Positions 8,961-17,647 of a stretch of DNA of 33,833 nucleotides are shown here, piece by piece (the stretch's first letter is position 1; each line of letters begins with the position of its first letter). The stretch is taken from NCBI GenBank assembly GCA_937995665.1, contig CALKIX010000049.1, forward strand, positions 1 to 33,833, written 5' to 3'. The DNA comes from an uncultured Hellea sp. GTDB taxonomy: Bacteria > Pseudomonadota > Alphaproteobacteria > Caulobacterales > Maricaulaceae. A model generated the notes under the pieces. The model did not search any database. It worked only from the letters and a program-made list of their open reading frames with translations, and was not told the origin of the DNA. The translations under genes and the position numbers were made by a program.

Positions 8961-9527
8961 GTGACTATGGATAAGACCTCTCAAAAATCTCGCGCAAGGA
9001 TTCAGGCCAAGCAGCGCCGCGCAAGCGCGCATGATCCTGCTGCCGCGATTGAGCTATTGGCCCATTTCCCTGCCGCGAAGTTTCGCGGCACCGTTATCGG
9101 CGGATATTGGCCGCTTTTGGGCGAGCTTGATATTCGACCGCTTTTGGAGGCTGCGCTCGGCGCAGGGCATAGGCTTTGCCTACCATGCACCCCGCGCAAG
9201 GGTAACCCGCTGACCTTTCGTCATTGGAAGCCCAGCCACCTTTTAAAAGCTGGCGCTTATGGCACGCGCGAGCCCTTTGCGGAGCAACCCATTGTTACGC
9301 CGTCCCTTTTACTGGTCCCGATGCTGGCCTTTACGCCTTATGGGGAACGGCTGGGCTATGGGGGCGGCTTTTATGACCGCACGCTTGAGGCGCTTCGTCG
9401 GCGCGGTGATGTTTTTGCTTGCGGCGTAGCCTATGCTGCGCAAGAAGCTGCGGCGCTGCCTACGGAAAGCTTTGACCAAAAGCTCGACGGGGTTTTAACG
9501 CCAGACTACTTTAGAGAGTTCGCATGA
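8961..9527 (+). CDS. 5-formyltetrahydrofolate cyclo-ligase
   Basis: FTPYGERLGYGGGFYDRTLEALRRRG motif; follows zapA and the 6S RNA. Start may be ATG at 8967. Confidence 0.92.
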   Translation: MTMDKTSQKSRARIQAKQRRASAHDPAAAIELLAHFPAAKFRGTVIGGYWPLLGELDIRPLLEAALGAGHRLCLPCTPRKGNPLTFRHWKPSHLLKAGAYGTREPFAEQPIVTPSLLLVPMLAFTPYGERLGYGGGFYDRTLEALRRRGDVFACGVAYAAQEAAALPTESFDQKLDGVLTPDYFREFA

Positions 9528-10348
9528 GACTAGCTTTTTTCGGAGATGTTGTCGGACGCTCAGGCCGCCAAGCCGTGAGCAAGCATCTGCCGCGTGTGCG
9601 CCAAGATTTGGCGCTGGATGCTGTCGTCATTAATGCGGAAAATGCCGCGGGCGGTTTCGGGATTACGCGCGCCACCGCGCAAGAGCTGTATGATGCGGGG
9701 GCTGATGTGCTGACCCTTGGCAATCACAGTTTTGATAATCCCCAAGGCATTGGATTGATTGAAAATGAGCAGCGCCTTTTGCGTCCGTGTAACTATCCGC
9801 CAAATACAGTCACAGGCCGCGGGGCAGGGCTTTATGATATTGGCGGTTATCGGCTATTAGTCATTAATGTACTGGGCCGCGTCTTTATGGATGCGCTCGA
9901 TGATCCCTTCCAAGCGGTCGAGCGCGAGCTATCCGCAGCTCCGCTTGGTGATGTGGCCGATGCGGTTATTGTCGATATTCATGCCGAAGCGACAAGCGAG
10001 AAGCAGGCGATGGGGGTTTATTGTGATGGCCGCGCCAGCCTTGTCGTTGGTACGCATCAACACGTGCCCACGGCTGATACGCGTATCTTAACCCACGGTA
10101 CGGCTTATCAGACTGATGCCGGTATGTGCGCGGATTATAACTCCATTATCGGTATGGAAAAAGAAGAGCCGCTCAACCGTTTCACGACGCGTATGCGCGG
10201 GGGACGCTTTACGCCCGCGGCCGGTGAAGGCTCTATATGCGGCGTTTTTGTTGAGACAGATAATAAGACGGGCCGTGCCTTGCGCGCTGAACCTATTAGG
10301 CTTGGCGGCTCAGTGGGCCAAACGCTGCCATCTAAGGAAATCGCATGA
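9524..10348 (+). CDS. YmdB / TIGR00282 family metallophosphoesterase
   Basis: MRLAFFGDVVGRSGRQAV, VINAENAAGGFGIT, LTLGNHSFD, VGTHQHVPTADTRIL, TDAGMCADYNSIIGM. ATGA overlap with the upstream gene. Confidence 0.93.
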   Translation: MRLAFFGDVVGRSGRQAVSKHLPRVRQDLALDAVVINAENAAGGFGITRATAQELYDAGADVLTLGNHSFDNPQGIGLIENEQRLLRPCNYPPNTVTGRGAGLYDIGGYRLLVINVLGRVFMDALDDPFQAVERELSAAPLGDVADAVIVDIHAEATSEKQAMGVYCDGRASLVVGTHQHVPTADTRILTHGTAYQTDAGMCADYNSIIGMEKEEPLNRFTTRMRGGRFTPAAGEGSICGVFVETDNKTGRALRAEPIRLGGSVGQTLPSKEIA

Positions 10349-10818
10349 GACGCCTCGCGATGATTGCCGCTTTGCTCACAGTGGCGGCTTGCGGGAGCGG
10401 GGGCAGCGAGGTGGCTGAAGTCAATAATGATTGGACAGGGAATGAGATTAAGATTGAAGCCTTAGAAGATGACAAGATTGAAAATGTCGTTTGCCATATG
10501 GCCCATTTTGACCGCGGGGTCTTAGACCGCTTGACCAAAGGAGACTGGTTTGAAAATCCCTCCAACGGGTCTATTTCCTGCGGCGTAACGGGGCCTGTTA
10601 CAATCGGAGACATTTCTCTGAAAAAAGGCGGCGAGCAGGTTTTTAGTCAAAAACAGAGCCTGATTTTCAAAACACTAGCTGTGCGCCGTATTTATGATTC
10701 GGATAATGATAGTCTTATCTATCTTGTCTATTCGCGCAAAATTGTAGATGGCTCGGCCAAAATGAGCATAGCCACAGTCCCTCTGCATGGTCATGAAGTC
10801 CGCTGGACGGGTAGATAA
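10345..10818 (+). CDS. CreA family protein, probable lipoprotein
   Basis: Signal with lipobox MRRLAMIAALLTVAAC; NVVCHMAHFDRGVLDRLTKGDWFENPSNGSISC...; ATGA overlap with the upstream CDS. Confidence 0.85.
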   Translation: MRRLAMIAALLTVAACGSGGSEVAEVNNDWTGNEIKIEALEDDKIENVVCHMAHFDRGVLDRLTKGDWFENPSNGSISCGVTGPVTIGDISLKKGGEQVFSQKQSLIFKTLAVRRIYDSDNDSLIYLVYSRKIVDGSAKMSIATVPLHGHEVRWTGR

Positions 10819-10838
10819 ATTAAGATTAACGTAATTTT

Positions 10839-10867
10839 CTGTGGACTATTTGTAGGCTTATCCACAG
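10839..10867. promoter_or_regulatory. Perfect DnaA box (TTATCCACA, 10858-10866) within an inverted repeat CTGTGGA-N15-TCCACAG
   Basis: Direct read of 'ttttCTGTGGActatttgtaggctTATCCACAGtcagg'; intergenic, upstream of the 947-aa ORF. A GANTC site (GACTC, 10899-10903) lies in the same intergenic region. Confidence 0.7.
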
Positions 10868-10939
10868 TCAGGATAAATGCCTCTTGCACCACTATGAAGA
10901 CTCAAACTTTATTTCCGATAAGGTTTATGGGAGCGAGTT

Positions 10940-13783
10940 ATGGGGCTGCAAGATATGGACAAGAATGTCTGCGTTTTAGTTGTAGATCAACGCTGCGAGA
11001 ATAATCAGCTATTGGTCAGTCTGTGTAAAAATGATTCTGAATGGCTCTCGCCCATTGGCTGGACAGGGCAAAAGAAGGTGACTTTGCTCGATTGCCGCAG
11101 CCGTGGCCAACTGACTGAGATTGATATTCCCCAAGAATATGCCGCAGCATTGATGACTGGCGATGTCTTGACGCTTAGTTGTTCAGAGCTGGATTTGGAA
11201 CAAGAAATTATTTGGGACCGTTCTAATGTGCAAATGCGAGATACAGAGCATAGCCAGACCGGTGTTAGCGCGATAGCTTCTAACCTCTTATCGCGTTTTA
11301 AAGGTCATAAGAACGAGGCGGAGGTGATGAGTTCTGAGGCCGAACGCCGTGCAAAAGATGCAGAGCGTGCCGCTGAGGCCTATAAAGCGAAGATGGAAGC
11401 GGCAACTGCGGCCAAGGAAGAGGCGCATCGCACCGCGCTGAATGCCGCCCGCGAAGCAGAGAATGCTCTTAAAATGGAAGCCGAGCGCATTGCTGAAATG
11501 GAACGCGCTGCCAAAGCTTTTGAGGAGGCTGAACGCCTAAAGCAAGATGAGTTGCGCCGCGTAGAAGAAGAGCGCCGCGCTGAAGAAGAACGGCTCGCAG
11601 AAGAAGCCCGCCGTATTGAGGCAGCCCGCAAGCGCGAAGAAGCGGCGCGGCGCGAGGCAGAGCGCAAGGCGGCCCTTGACCGTTATCAGTCTGCGCTTGA
11701 TGTCACGCGAAATGAGCAGCAAAACCTGTCCTCACGCTTAAATAATTTAAAAGAAGAGGCCGCGCAGCTTGACCAAAATCGCGCCGATACACTGAGCAAG
11801 CATGAAGCGGCGTTATCAGGCCTCGGGAAAAGTGAGAAGAGCCTTCAAAAGCGCAGCGCAGCCTATGACAAGCTTGCGGCGAAGCTGTCGGGATCGACAA
11901 GCGGGCTTGAAGAGGCGCGTGCGCAATCTGATTCGTTCCTATCGCAGCGAGATATTCTGGCGCATAAACTTGTTGAACAGGAAAGTGATTATCAGTCTGC
12001 TCAAAAGGCCGCCGAGGCGGCTATAGCTATTGCTGCGGAAAAGCGCGCTATTCTTGAAGCAACGAAGGAAGAAGAAACACTTCTCTCCACACAGATTTCG
12101 CAATTGCAAAAAGGGCTCGAGGCGCACAGTCTTGAGGTCGATAGCCTCGCGGAAAAAGCGCAGCAATCTCATAAGCGCTATACAGATGCTGAGTGCTCAC
12201 ATAGCACGCTGGCCGCCGAGGTGGAGGCATTTGAAACCCAAATGCTAAGCCTATCGGATAAAGATCAGAGCTTACGCCATGAAATTGAAGCGACCCAACA
12301 ATTGATTGAAGATACTCAGAGCCTTGTATCTGCCCATAGGCGCGCCATTGTTCATCTGGAATCTGGCGGGGATATTGATGGCATTGAGCAAGCAGAGCTG
12401 CAGAGCGATGTCTTTGAGTCTGCTAGCCCTATTTTTGGCACGCAAGAAGAGATAACGAATGATGGCTGGGTTGGCCGCGTGCGAAGAAATTTCGCGCGAA
12501 AAGCTGATGCGCAAATCAGTATTGATGTTGATGAGATTGAGCTTGATGAAGGGCCTGCCCAAGACAGAGTCAGCTTGCGCGAGAAACGACCGAAATTGCC
12601 AGCCTTTATGGCAGCCGATGCTGTCAAATCCTTTAGTCTACAACACCAAACTAGCTTGATAGCTATTGGCGCTGTGGTTGCGGGGGTAGCGATTATTGGC
12701 GGGGGATATGCCATAAATAAATCCGCCCCACAGCTAACCGCGAAGGCAGAGCAGCCTACACAAGTTGCTAGCGCCATTGCCAAAGCGCCGCCTGTGAAAA
12801 CCGTACCAGAATTACCGAAAGCAGAGAAACTAGAATATACTCTTGGGACTGAAACCCAGAATTCAGAAAATCAGAACCCTGAAAAGACGAACGTCGCTGC
12901 GGCGGATATTGAAATTAACACGCCTGAGATATCGTCTGAAATAGCAATAGAAGAACCCGCCGCTAAGGTCGCGGCTGTCACGGTAAAAGAGCCCAAACTA
13001 CCTATAGCGAAAGCGGATATAGCGGCAATAAAAGCGCCGGCTAAACCTAAGGCATGGAATCGCAAACCGCGTAATTACCCCGAGGTTACGCGCGATATTC
13101 AAGAGCGCCTTTTTGATCTTGGATATTATCTCGGCGAGTTTGATGGCTTGCAAAATGAAGATACTCTGAAAGCAGTACGTGAGTTTAAGCAGCTCTATGA
13201 TCTGCCGGTCAATGATGCCTTTACGGGTCAGTTTTTGTCTAAATTGAAACAAACTCAGCAAGATCAAAAGCTACAGCAGGCGGAAGCTGCGAAAACGGTA
13301 GAAGCGCCTCAGCTTGAGTTTTATGACTATGTGCAGCCGGTCCCTGTGGAACCAGTCTGGACGGATAGTCTGCCTGCTGCCAGCCCTGCGCCTGTGCCAT
13401 ATGAGGCCTCGCCTCCAGAGCCCGCCCCGACGCAGCTTGCTATAGCGCCTATTGAGGCGGCGCCTGTCATCGCGCCAGCAATAGAGGATGTTATTACGCC
13501 ATCTAAGGTTATTAAAAATGCGGGGGCGAGTTACCCTGCAAATGCCCTACGACGTAAATATTACAAAACAGCCATAATCGTTCTAAGCTATGATATTGGC
13601 TTGGGCGGCGAGGCCGAAAATATTCAAGTTAGCTCTAATGATAATAAGAGCCGTTATGCGGCCGCTTTTGAGCAGGAAGCGATAACTATGCTTGAAGAAA
13701 TAAAATTCTCGCCCAAGCTTATCAATGACACGCCTGTCGTTGATAGCGGGCTTACGAAAAGAATTGTCTTTCAAGTCGAGTAA
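10940..13783 (+). CDS. Large trans-envelope protein: N-terminal domain, long coiled coil, single TM, Pro/Ala-rich linker, PG_binding_1 domain, TonB-C-like terminus (PodJ-like architecture)
   Basis: 947 aa. Glu/Ala/Arg-rich coiled coil (about aa 130-480); TM TSLIAIGAVVAGVAIIGGGYAI (about aa 570-592); YPEVTRDIQERLFDLGYYLGEFDGLQNEDTLKAVREFKQLYDLP matches PG_binding_1; the C-terminal ASYPANALRRKYYKTAIIVLSYDIGLGGEAENIQVSSND... resembles TonB-C. Confidence 0.8.
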   Translation: MGLQDMDKNVCVLVVDQRCENNQLLVSLCKNDSEWLSPIGWTGQKKVTLLDCRSRGQLTEIDIPQEYAAALMTGDVLTLSCSELDLEQEIIWDRSNVQMRDTEHSQTGVSAIASNLLSRFKGHKNEAEVMSSEAERRAKDAERAAEAYKAKMEAATAAKEEAHRTALNAAREAENALKMEAERIAEMERAAKAFEEAERLKQDELRRVEEERRAEEERLAEEARRIEAARKREEAARREAERKAALDRYQSALDVTRNEQQNLSSRLNNLKEEAAQLDQNRADTLSKHEAALSGLGKSEKSLQKRSAAYDKLAAKLSGSTSGLEEARAQSDSFLSQRDILAHKLVEQESDYQSAQKAAEAAIAIAAEKRAILEATKEEETLLSTQISQLQKGLEAHSLEVDSLAEKAQQSHKRYTDAECSHSTLAAEVEAFETQMLSLSDKDQSLRHEIEATQQLIEDTQSLVSAHRRAIVHLESGGDIDGIEQAELQSDVFESASPIFGTQEEITNDGWVGRVRRNFARKADAQISIDVDEIELDEGPAQDRVSLREKRPKLPAFMAADAVKSFSLQHQTSLIAIGAVVAGVAIIGGGYAINKSAPQLTAKAEQPTQVASAIAKAPPVKTVPELPKAEKLEYTLGTETQNSENQNPEKTNVAAADIEINTPEISSEIAIEEPAAKVAAVTVKEPKLPIAKADIAAIKAPAKPKAWNRKPRNYPEVTRDIQERLFDLGYYLGEFDGLQNEDTLKAVREFKQLYDLPVNDAFTGQFLSKLKQTQQDQKLQQAEAAKTVEAPQLEFYDYVQPVPVEPVWTDSLPAASPAPVPYEASPPEPAPTQLAIAPIEAAPVIAPAIEDVITPSKVIKNAGASYPANALRRKYYKTAIIVLSYDIGLGGEAENIQVSSNDNKSRYAAAFEQEAITMLEEIKFSPKLINDTPVVDSGLTKRIVFQVE

Positions 13784-13798
13784 ACGCAATATAGCTTT

Positions 13799-14527
13799 AT
13801 GGCTTCCACTTTAGAAATTGCGATTTTCCCCTGTCTGTCTGATAATTATGGATTGCTTATCCATGATAAGGAGAGCGGGGAAACCGCCGCCATTGACACA
13901 CCAGAGGTCAGCGCGATTGAGGCGGAATGCGGCCGGCGCGGCTGGACGCTTACCCAAATTTGGAATACGCATCACCACTGGGATCATGTCGGCGGCAACC
14001 TTGAGCTTAAAGAAGCTCATGGCCTCTCAATTACGGGGCCGCATCAAGAAGACCGTATCCCCGGGCTTGATCGAGGGGTCGCTGGCGGTGACTATTTTAA
14101 CTTTGGCGCGCATGAGGTGCGGGTGATATTTACGCCGGGTCATACGCGTGACCACATAATTTATTATGTCCCCGCCGCTGAGGCAGCCTTTGTGGGAGAT
14201 ACGTTATTCGTAATTGGCTGCGGCCGGCTTTTTGAGGGCAGCGCCGAGGATATGTTTGGCAGTATGGCAGCTATCGCGGATTTGCCCGATGAGACCAAAC
14301 TTTACTGCGCCCATGAATATACCCTTTCAAATGCAAAATTTGCGCTCACTATTGAGCCTGAAAATGAGGCGCTAGTTGCCTATGTTGAGCGCGCGAAAGT
14401 CCTGCGCGCTCAAGGTCTTCCTACTGTGCCTACAACGGTGGAGATGGAAAAGCGCATTAATCCTTTTATGCGGGCGGCAAGTGCCGAACGCCTTGGGCAG
14501 ATCAGACAAGCAAAAGATAGTTTCTAA
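13799..14527 (+). CDS. gloB: Hydroxyacylglutathione hydrolase (glyoxalase II)
   Basis: NTHHHWDHVGGN metal-binding motif, FTPGHTRDHI, FVGDTLFVIGCGRLFEGSAEDMF, YCAHEYTLSNAKFA. Confidence 0.95.
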   Translation: MASTLEIAIFPCLSDNYGLLIHDKESGETAAIDTPEVSAIEAECGRRGWTLTQIWNTHHHWDHVGGNLELKEAHGLSITGPHQEDRIPGLDRGVAGGDYFNFGAHEVRVIFTPGHTRDHIIYYVPAAEAAFVGDTLFVIGCGRLFEGSAEDMFGSMAAIADLPDETKLYCAHEYTLSNAKFALTIEPENEALVAYVERAKVLRAQGLPTVPTTVEMEKRINPFMRAASAERLGQIRQAKDSF

Positions 14528-15216
14528 GAAGCGGCTGTTTCAAAGGCATAGCCTGCAGAGCGCACAGTTCTGATAGGGTCAATCTCTACATTTTTCTTAA
14601 GTGCTTTGCGCAGGCGTCCAATATGGACATCAACGGTGCGCGCTTCGACATAAACATCGCGGCCCCAAACGGCATCTAGTAATTGCTCGCGTGAGAAGAC
14701 GCGGCCCGGATGGCGCATAAAGTGGTCAAGCAGGCGAAATTCTGTCGGGCCCAAATGAACCTCTTTTTCGCCAGCCTTAACGCGGAAGGCTTTATTGTCA
14801 ATTTCAATTGAGCCTTGGCGGATGACATCTTCGAGCAAGCTGGGCTTAGCGCGGCGCAAGAGGGCGCGTGTGCGTGCAAAAAGCTCTGGGATTGAAAAGG
14901 GTTTGACCAGATAATCATCTGCGCCGTAATCAAGCCCCGTAATTTTATCGGTCTCATCTGCGCGCGCAGTAAGCATAATAATCGGCGTGGCTTGCGTTTC
15001 TTTGCGGCGGCGCAGGCGACGGCAAGCTTCAACGCCTGATAATTTGGGCAGCATCCAATCCATGAGTATCAGGTCAGGCGTGCGCTCTGCGGCCATGACA
15101 AGGGCTTCTTCGCCGTCTATCGCAATCGCGACTTCATAACCCTCTTTTTCGAAATTATATTCTAGCAGCGTTGCAAGCGCATCTTCGTCTTCCACGATTA
15201 GAATATAGGGCTGCAT
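14524..15216 (-). CDS. phoB: Phosphate regulon response regulator PhoB
   Basis: Receiver domain (ILIVEDEDAL...LMDWMLPKLSG...KPFSIPELFAR) plus OmpR-type winged helix (LGPTEFRLLDHFMRHPGRVFSREQLLDAVWG); adjacent to phoU and phoR. Confidence 0.94.
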   Translation of the reverse strand: MQPYILIVEDEDALATLLEYNFEKEGYEVAIAIDGEEALVMAAERTPDLILMDWMLPKLSGVEACRRLRRRKETQATPIIMLTARADETDKITGLDYGADDYLVKPFSIPELFARTRALLRRAKPSLLEDVIRQGSIEIDNKAFRVKAGEKEVHLGPTEFRLLDHFMRHPGRVFSREQLLDAVWGRDVYVEARTVDVHIGRLRKALKKNVEIDPIRTVRSAGYAFETAAS

Positions 15217-15230
15217 CGGACATCTATTCC

Positions 15231-15956
15231 TTAGTGCGCGCGAGCAGATTCAATGGCGGGGTCATTGATGAGCGGCTTACCATGAACTGTAAAATAGACC
15301 GACTCACAAATATTTGTGGCGTGATCGCCAATACGCTCGAGATTTTTTGACACAAAGAGAAAGCTGGTACAGGCTGAAATCGTGCGTGGGTCTTCCATCA
15401 TATAAGTCAAGAGCTCACGGAAAATAGCGTTATACATTTCGTCTACATCTTCGTCAGAAAGCCAGACTTGAAGCGCTTTATCGGCATCTTCGCGCAGAAG
15501 CGCATCAAGGGCGCCAGAGAGCTGCTGCTTGACCAATTTACCAATTCTGCCAACGCCTTTTGCCAGCGCAATGCGTTCTTCATCGTTGATTGAGAGGGCG
15601 CGTTTGGCAATGCCTTCGGCAAGATCCCCCACACGCTCCAAATCGCTCGCACAGCGTATTGCGCTTATGGTACGGCGCAAGTCCGTTGCCATAGGGTGAC
15701 GTAGTGCCAAAAGCTTCATCGCATCTTCGTCGATCTTTTCTTGCATCTCATTGACTTGCTTGTCACGAGAAATGACGGAGTTGGCGAGGTCTGAATTGCG
15801 TTTACGTATGGCTTCAACTGAATCCGCTGTCATGCTCTCCGCAAGCCCGCCCATATGGGAGAGCGTTGTTGAAATTTCATTGAGGTCATCATCATACCCC
15901 GTGACAATATGAGCGGCTAGTTTTTGCATAGTGGTATCATTCTTTTCTTCAGCCAT
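15231..15956 (-). CDS. phoU: Phosphate signalling complex protein PhoU
   Basis: Two PhoU repeats (LRHPMATDLRRTISAIRCASDLERVGDLAEGIAKRA; SFLFVSKNLERIGDHATNICE). Confidence 0.95.
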   Translation of the reverse strand: MAEEKNDTTMQKLAAHIVTGYDDDLNEISTTLSHMGGLAESMTADSVEAIRKRNSDLANSVISRDKQVNEMQEKIDEDAMKLLALRHPMATDLRRTISAIRCASDLERVGDLAEGIAKRALSINDEERIALAKGVGRIGKLVKQQLSGALDALLREDADKALQVWLSDEDVDEMYNAIFRELLTYMMEDPRTISACTSFLFVSKNLERIGDHATNICESVYFTVHGKPLINDPAIESARAH

Positions 15957-15997
15957 GTGGCGTATTATTAAGTGTTCGTGTGTCAGGAATATAACAT

Positions 15998-16019
15998 AAT
16001 TATGACAGTTTTACGACAG
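15998..16019 (-). promoter_or_regulatory. Pho-box-like tandem repeat upstream of phoU-phoB
   Basis: Minus-strand read: CTGTCGTAAAA CTGTCATAATT, two CTGTC(A/G)T half-sites with 11-bp spacing, in the phoR-phoU intergenic region. Confidence 0.75.
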
Positions 16020-16034
16020 CTTATTCTACTAAGC

Positions 16035-17399
16035 TCAGGCCTCATCTTCCGCAGCTACATAAGGGGGCAGCATGACGATAAATTCTGTGCCCTCTCCAAT
16101 GCCGCTTTTAATTAAAAGTCCGCCGCGGTGACGGCGCGTGATATGTTTGACAATGGCAAGGCCGAGCCCTGTGCCTTTTTCCTTCGAGCTTAAATCGCCC
16201 GCAATACGGTAGAAACGCTCGCCAATACGCGGAAGATGATCGCGCGAGAAACCGGGGCCGTGATCTCTGATTTTGAAAATAATGTAGGAGTCTCGTCCTG
16301 ATGGCGGCATTACAATACGGCGACTTTGCGCGTTCTCCGAGAAGACAGAATCAGCAAAGGCGGGGCCAAGCTGCCAGTTTGAAGTTAGAGAAAGGCTCAT
16401 ATTGATTTCTGTGTTTGGCTGTGAAATGCGTACAGCATTATCCAGAAGATTAAGCACAAGCTGGACAAGCTCATCTTGGTCGCCGCGTATATGAGGTATC
16501 TTTGAAGGCGTAAAATTGATGTGAATATTGCGCTTGGTTGAGTTTGGCTCAACGGCTTCGATGGCGGTTATAAGTGCGGCCTTTATATCAGCTTTTCCGT
16601 CAGGCACTTGGTGTTCGATTTGTTCAATACGCAACAAAGACAGCAAGTCGCTTATAAGGCGCTGCATCCTTTCACCCTGATTTTTCATAATGTTGAGGAA
16701 TTTCTCTCGTGCCTTAGGATCATTTTTGGCGTGACCTTGCAGCGTTTCAATATATCCAAGTATTGAAGCGACGGGCGTTTTAAGCTCATGGGAGGCATTG
16801 GCCAAAAAGTCAGCCCGCTGATCGTCAATGAACATATATTCCGTTATGTCAGAAAAGATGCACAAGACCATCGGTTTTGGAAAATTTTCATCCCTGGTTT
16901 TAAAAGGTGATGCCATGAGGCGAATATGGCGCTCTGTGGGCATATCAACTTTATATGAGAAAGGCTCAGGACGCTTTCCGTTCAGCGCGCTTTCAATCCT
17001 ATCTTTTACGCCTATCTCGCGCACATAAGTTGAGAGCGGGCGTCCAAGATTTTTAATATCAAGCAAGGCTCTCGCCGCAGGGTTGGCATAAATGACTCGA
17101 TGGCGCGTATCGATAATGGCAATGGCCTCGTGAAGTCCGTCTGCAAGGCGGGCTTGCGCAGCCAAAGACTCCGTTTCAGATTGGTCGATATAATCTTGCG
17201 TATATTGCGCAGAGTTTTCTTTGACGGGCCAGAGGCCATAAAGAATAAGACTTGCCGCAAAAAGGCCTGCAATTATCAAGGTGATGAGAATTTGCGTCTG
17301 AGTGATAGCGCCAAAGCCTAAAATCGTAATAAATCCCAGCGCTATGATGACCGTCAGATCTTGGGCCGTAAAACGTCTATTGGAAGAAGCGGGTTTCAT
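16035..17399 (-). CDS. phoR: Phosphate regulon sensor histidine kinase PhoR
   Basis: N-terminal TMs, PAS-like region, FLANASHELKTPVASILGYIETL H-box, LVQLVLNLLDNAVR N-box, GTGLGLAIVKHITRRHRG. Confidence 0.93.
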   Translation of the reverse strand: MKPASSNRRFTAQDLTVIIALGFITILGFGAITQTQILITLIIAGLFAASLILYGLWPVKENSAQYTQDYIDQSETESLAAQARLADGLHEAIAIIDTRHRVIYANPAARALLDIKNLGRPLSTYVREIGVKDRIESALNGKRPEPFSYKVDMPTERHIRLMASPFKTRDENFPKPMVLCIFSDITEYMFIDDQRADFLANASHELKTPVASILGYIETLQGHAKNDPKAREKFLNIMKNQGERMQRLISDLLSLLRIEQIEHQVPDGKADIKAALITAIEAVEPNSTKRNIHINFTPSKIPHIRGDQDELVQLVLNLLDNAVRISQPNTEINMSLSLTSNWQLGPAFADSVFSENAQSRRIVMPPSGRDSYIIFKIRDHGPGFSRDHLPRIGERFYRIAGDLSSKEKGTGLGLAIVKHITRRHRGGLLIKSGIGEGTEFIVMLPPYVAAEDEA

Positions 17400-17647
17400 A
17401 TCGTGGAAAAATCAGGCCTTTCTCTGTACTTTGTTAGCCATAAGCCCAAAAAATGAGGCGCTGGCAAGTCTATTTCAGCCTATATGTGAAGTGGTGCTTA
17501 CGAGCTATCGTAAAATGAATAGCCAACCTGTCTAAATATTATGGGACGCCTCGTAAAAATTCAGTCTAGTATGTCGCATAGTGAGGTATCGTTTCATCCC
17601 TATATACTATAATAAGGCCATCTGGCACTGAGGAGTAGAGTCTAAAA

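Noticed and set aside
11380-11667. Minus-strand 95-aa Ser/Arg/Ala-rich ORF (MRSASRRAASSRLRAAS...)
   Set aside because: Antisense reading of the Glu/Ala/Arg-rich coiled coil of the 10940-13783 CDS; low-complexity artefact.
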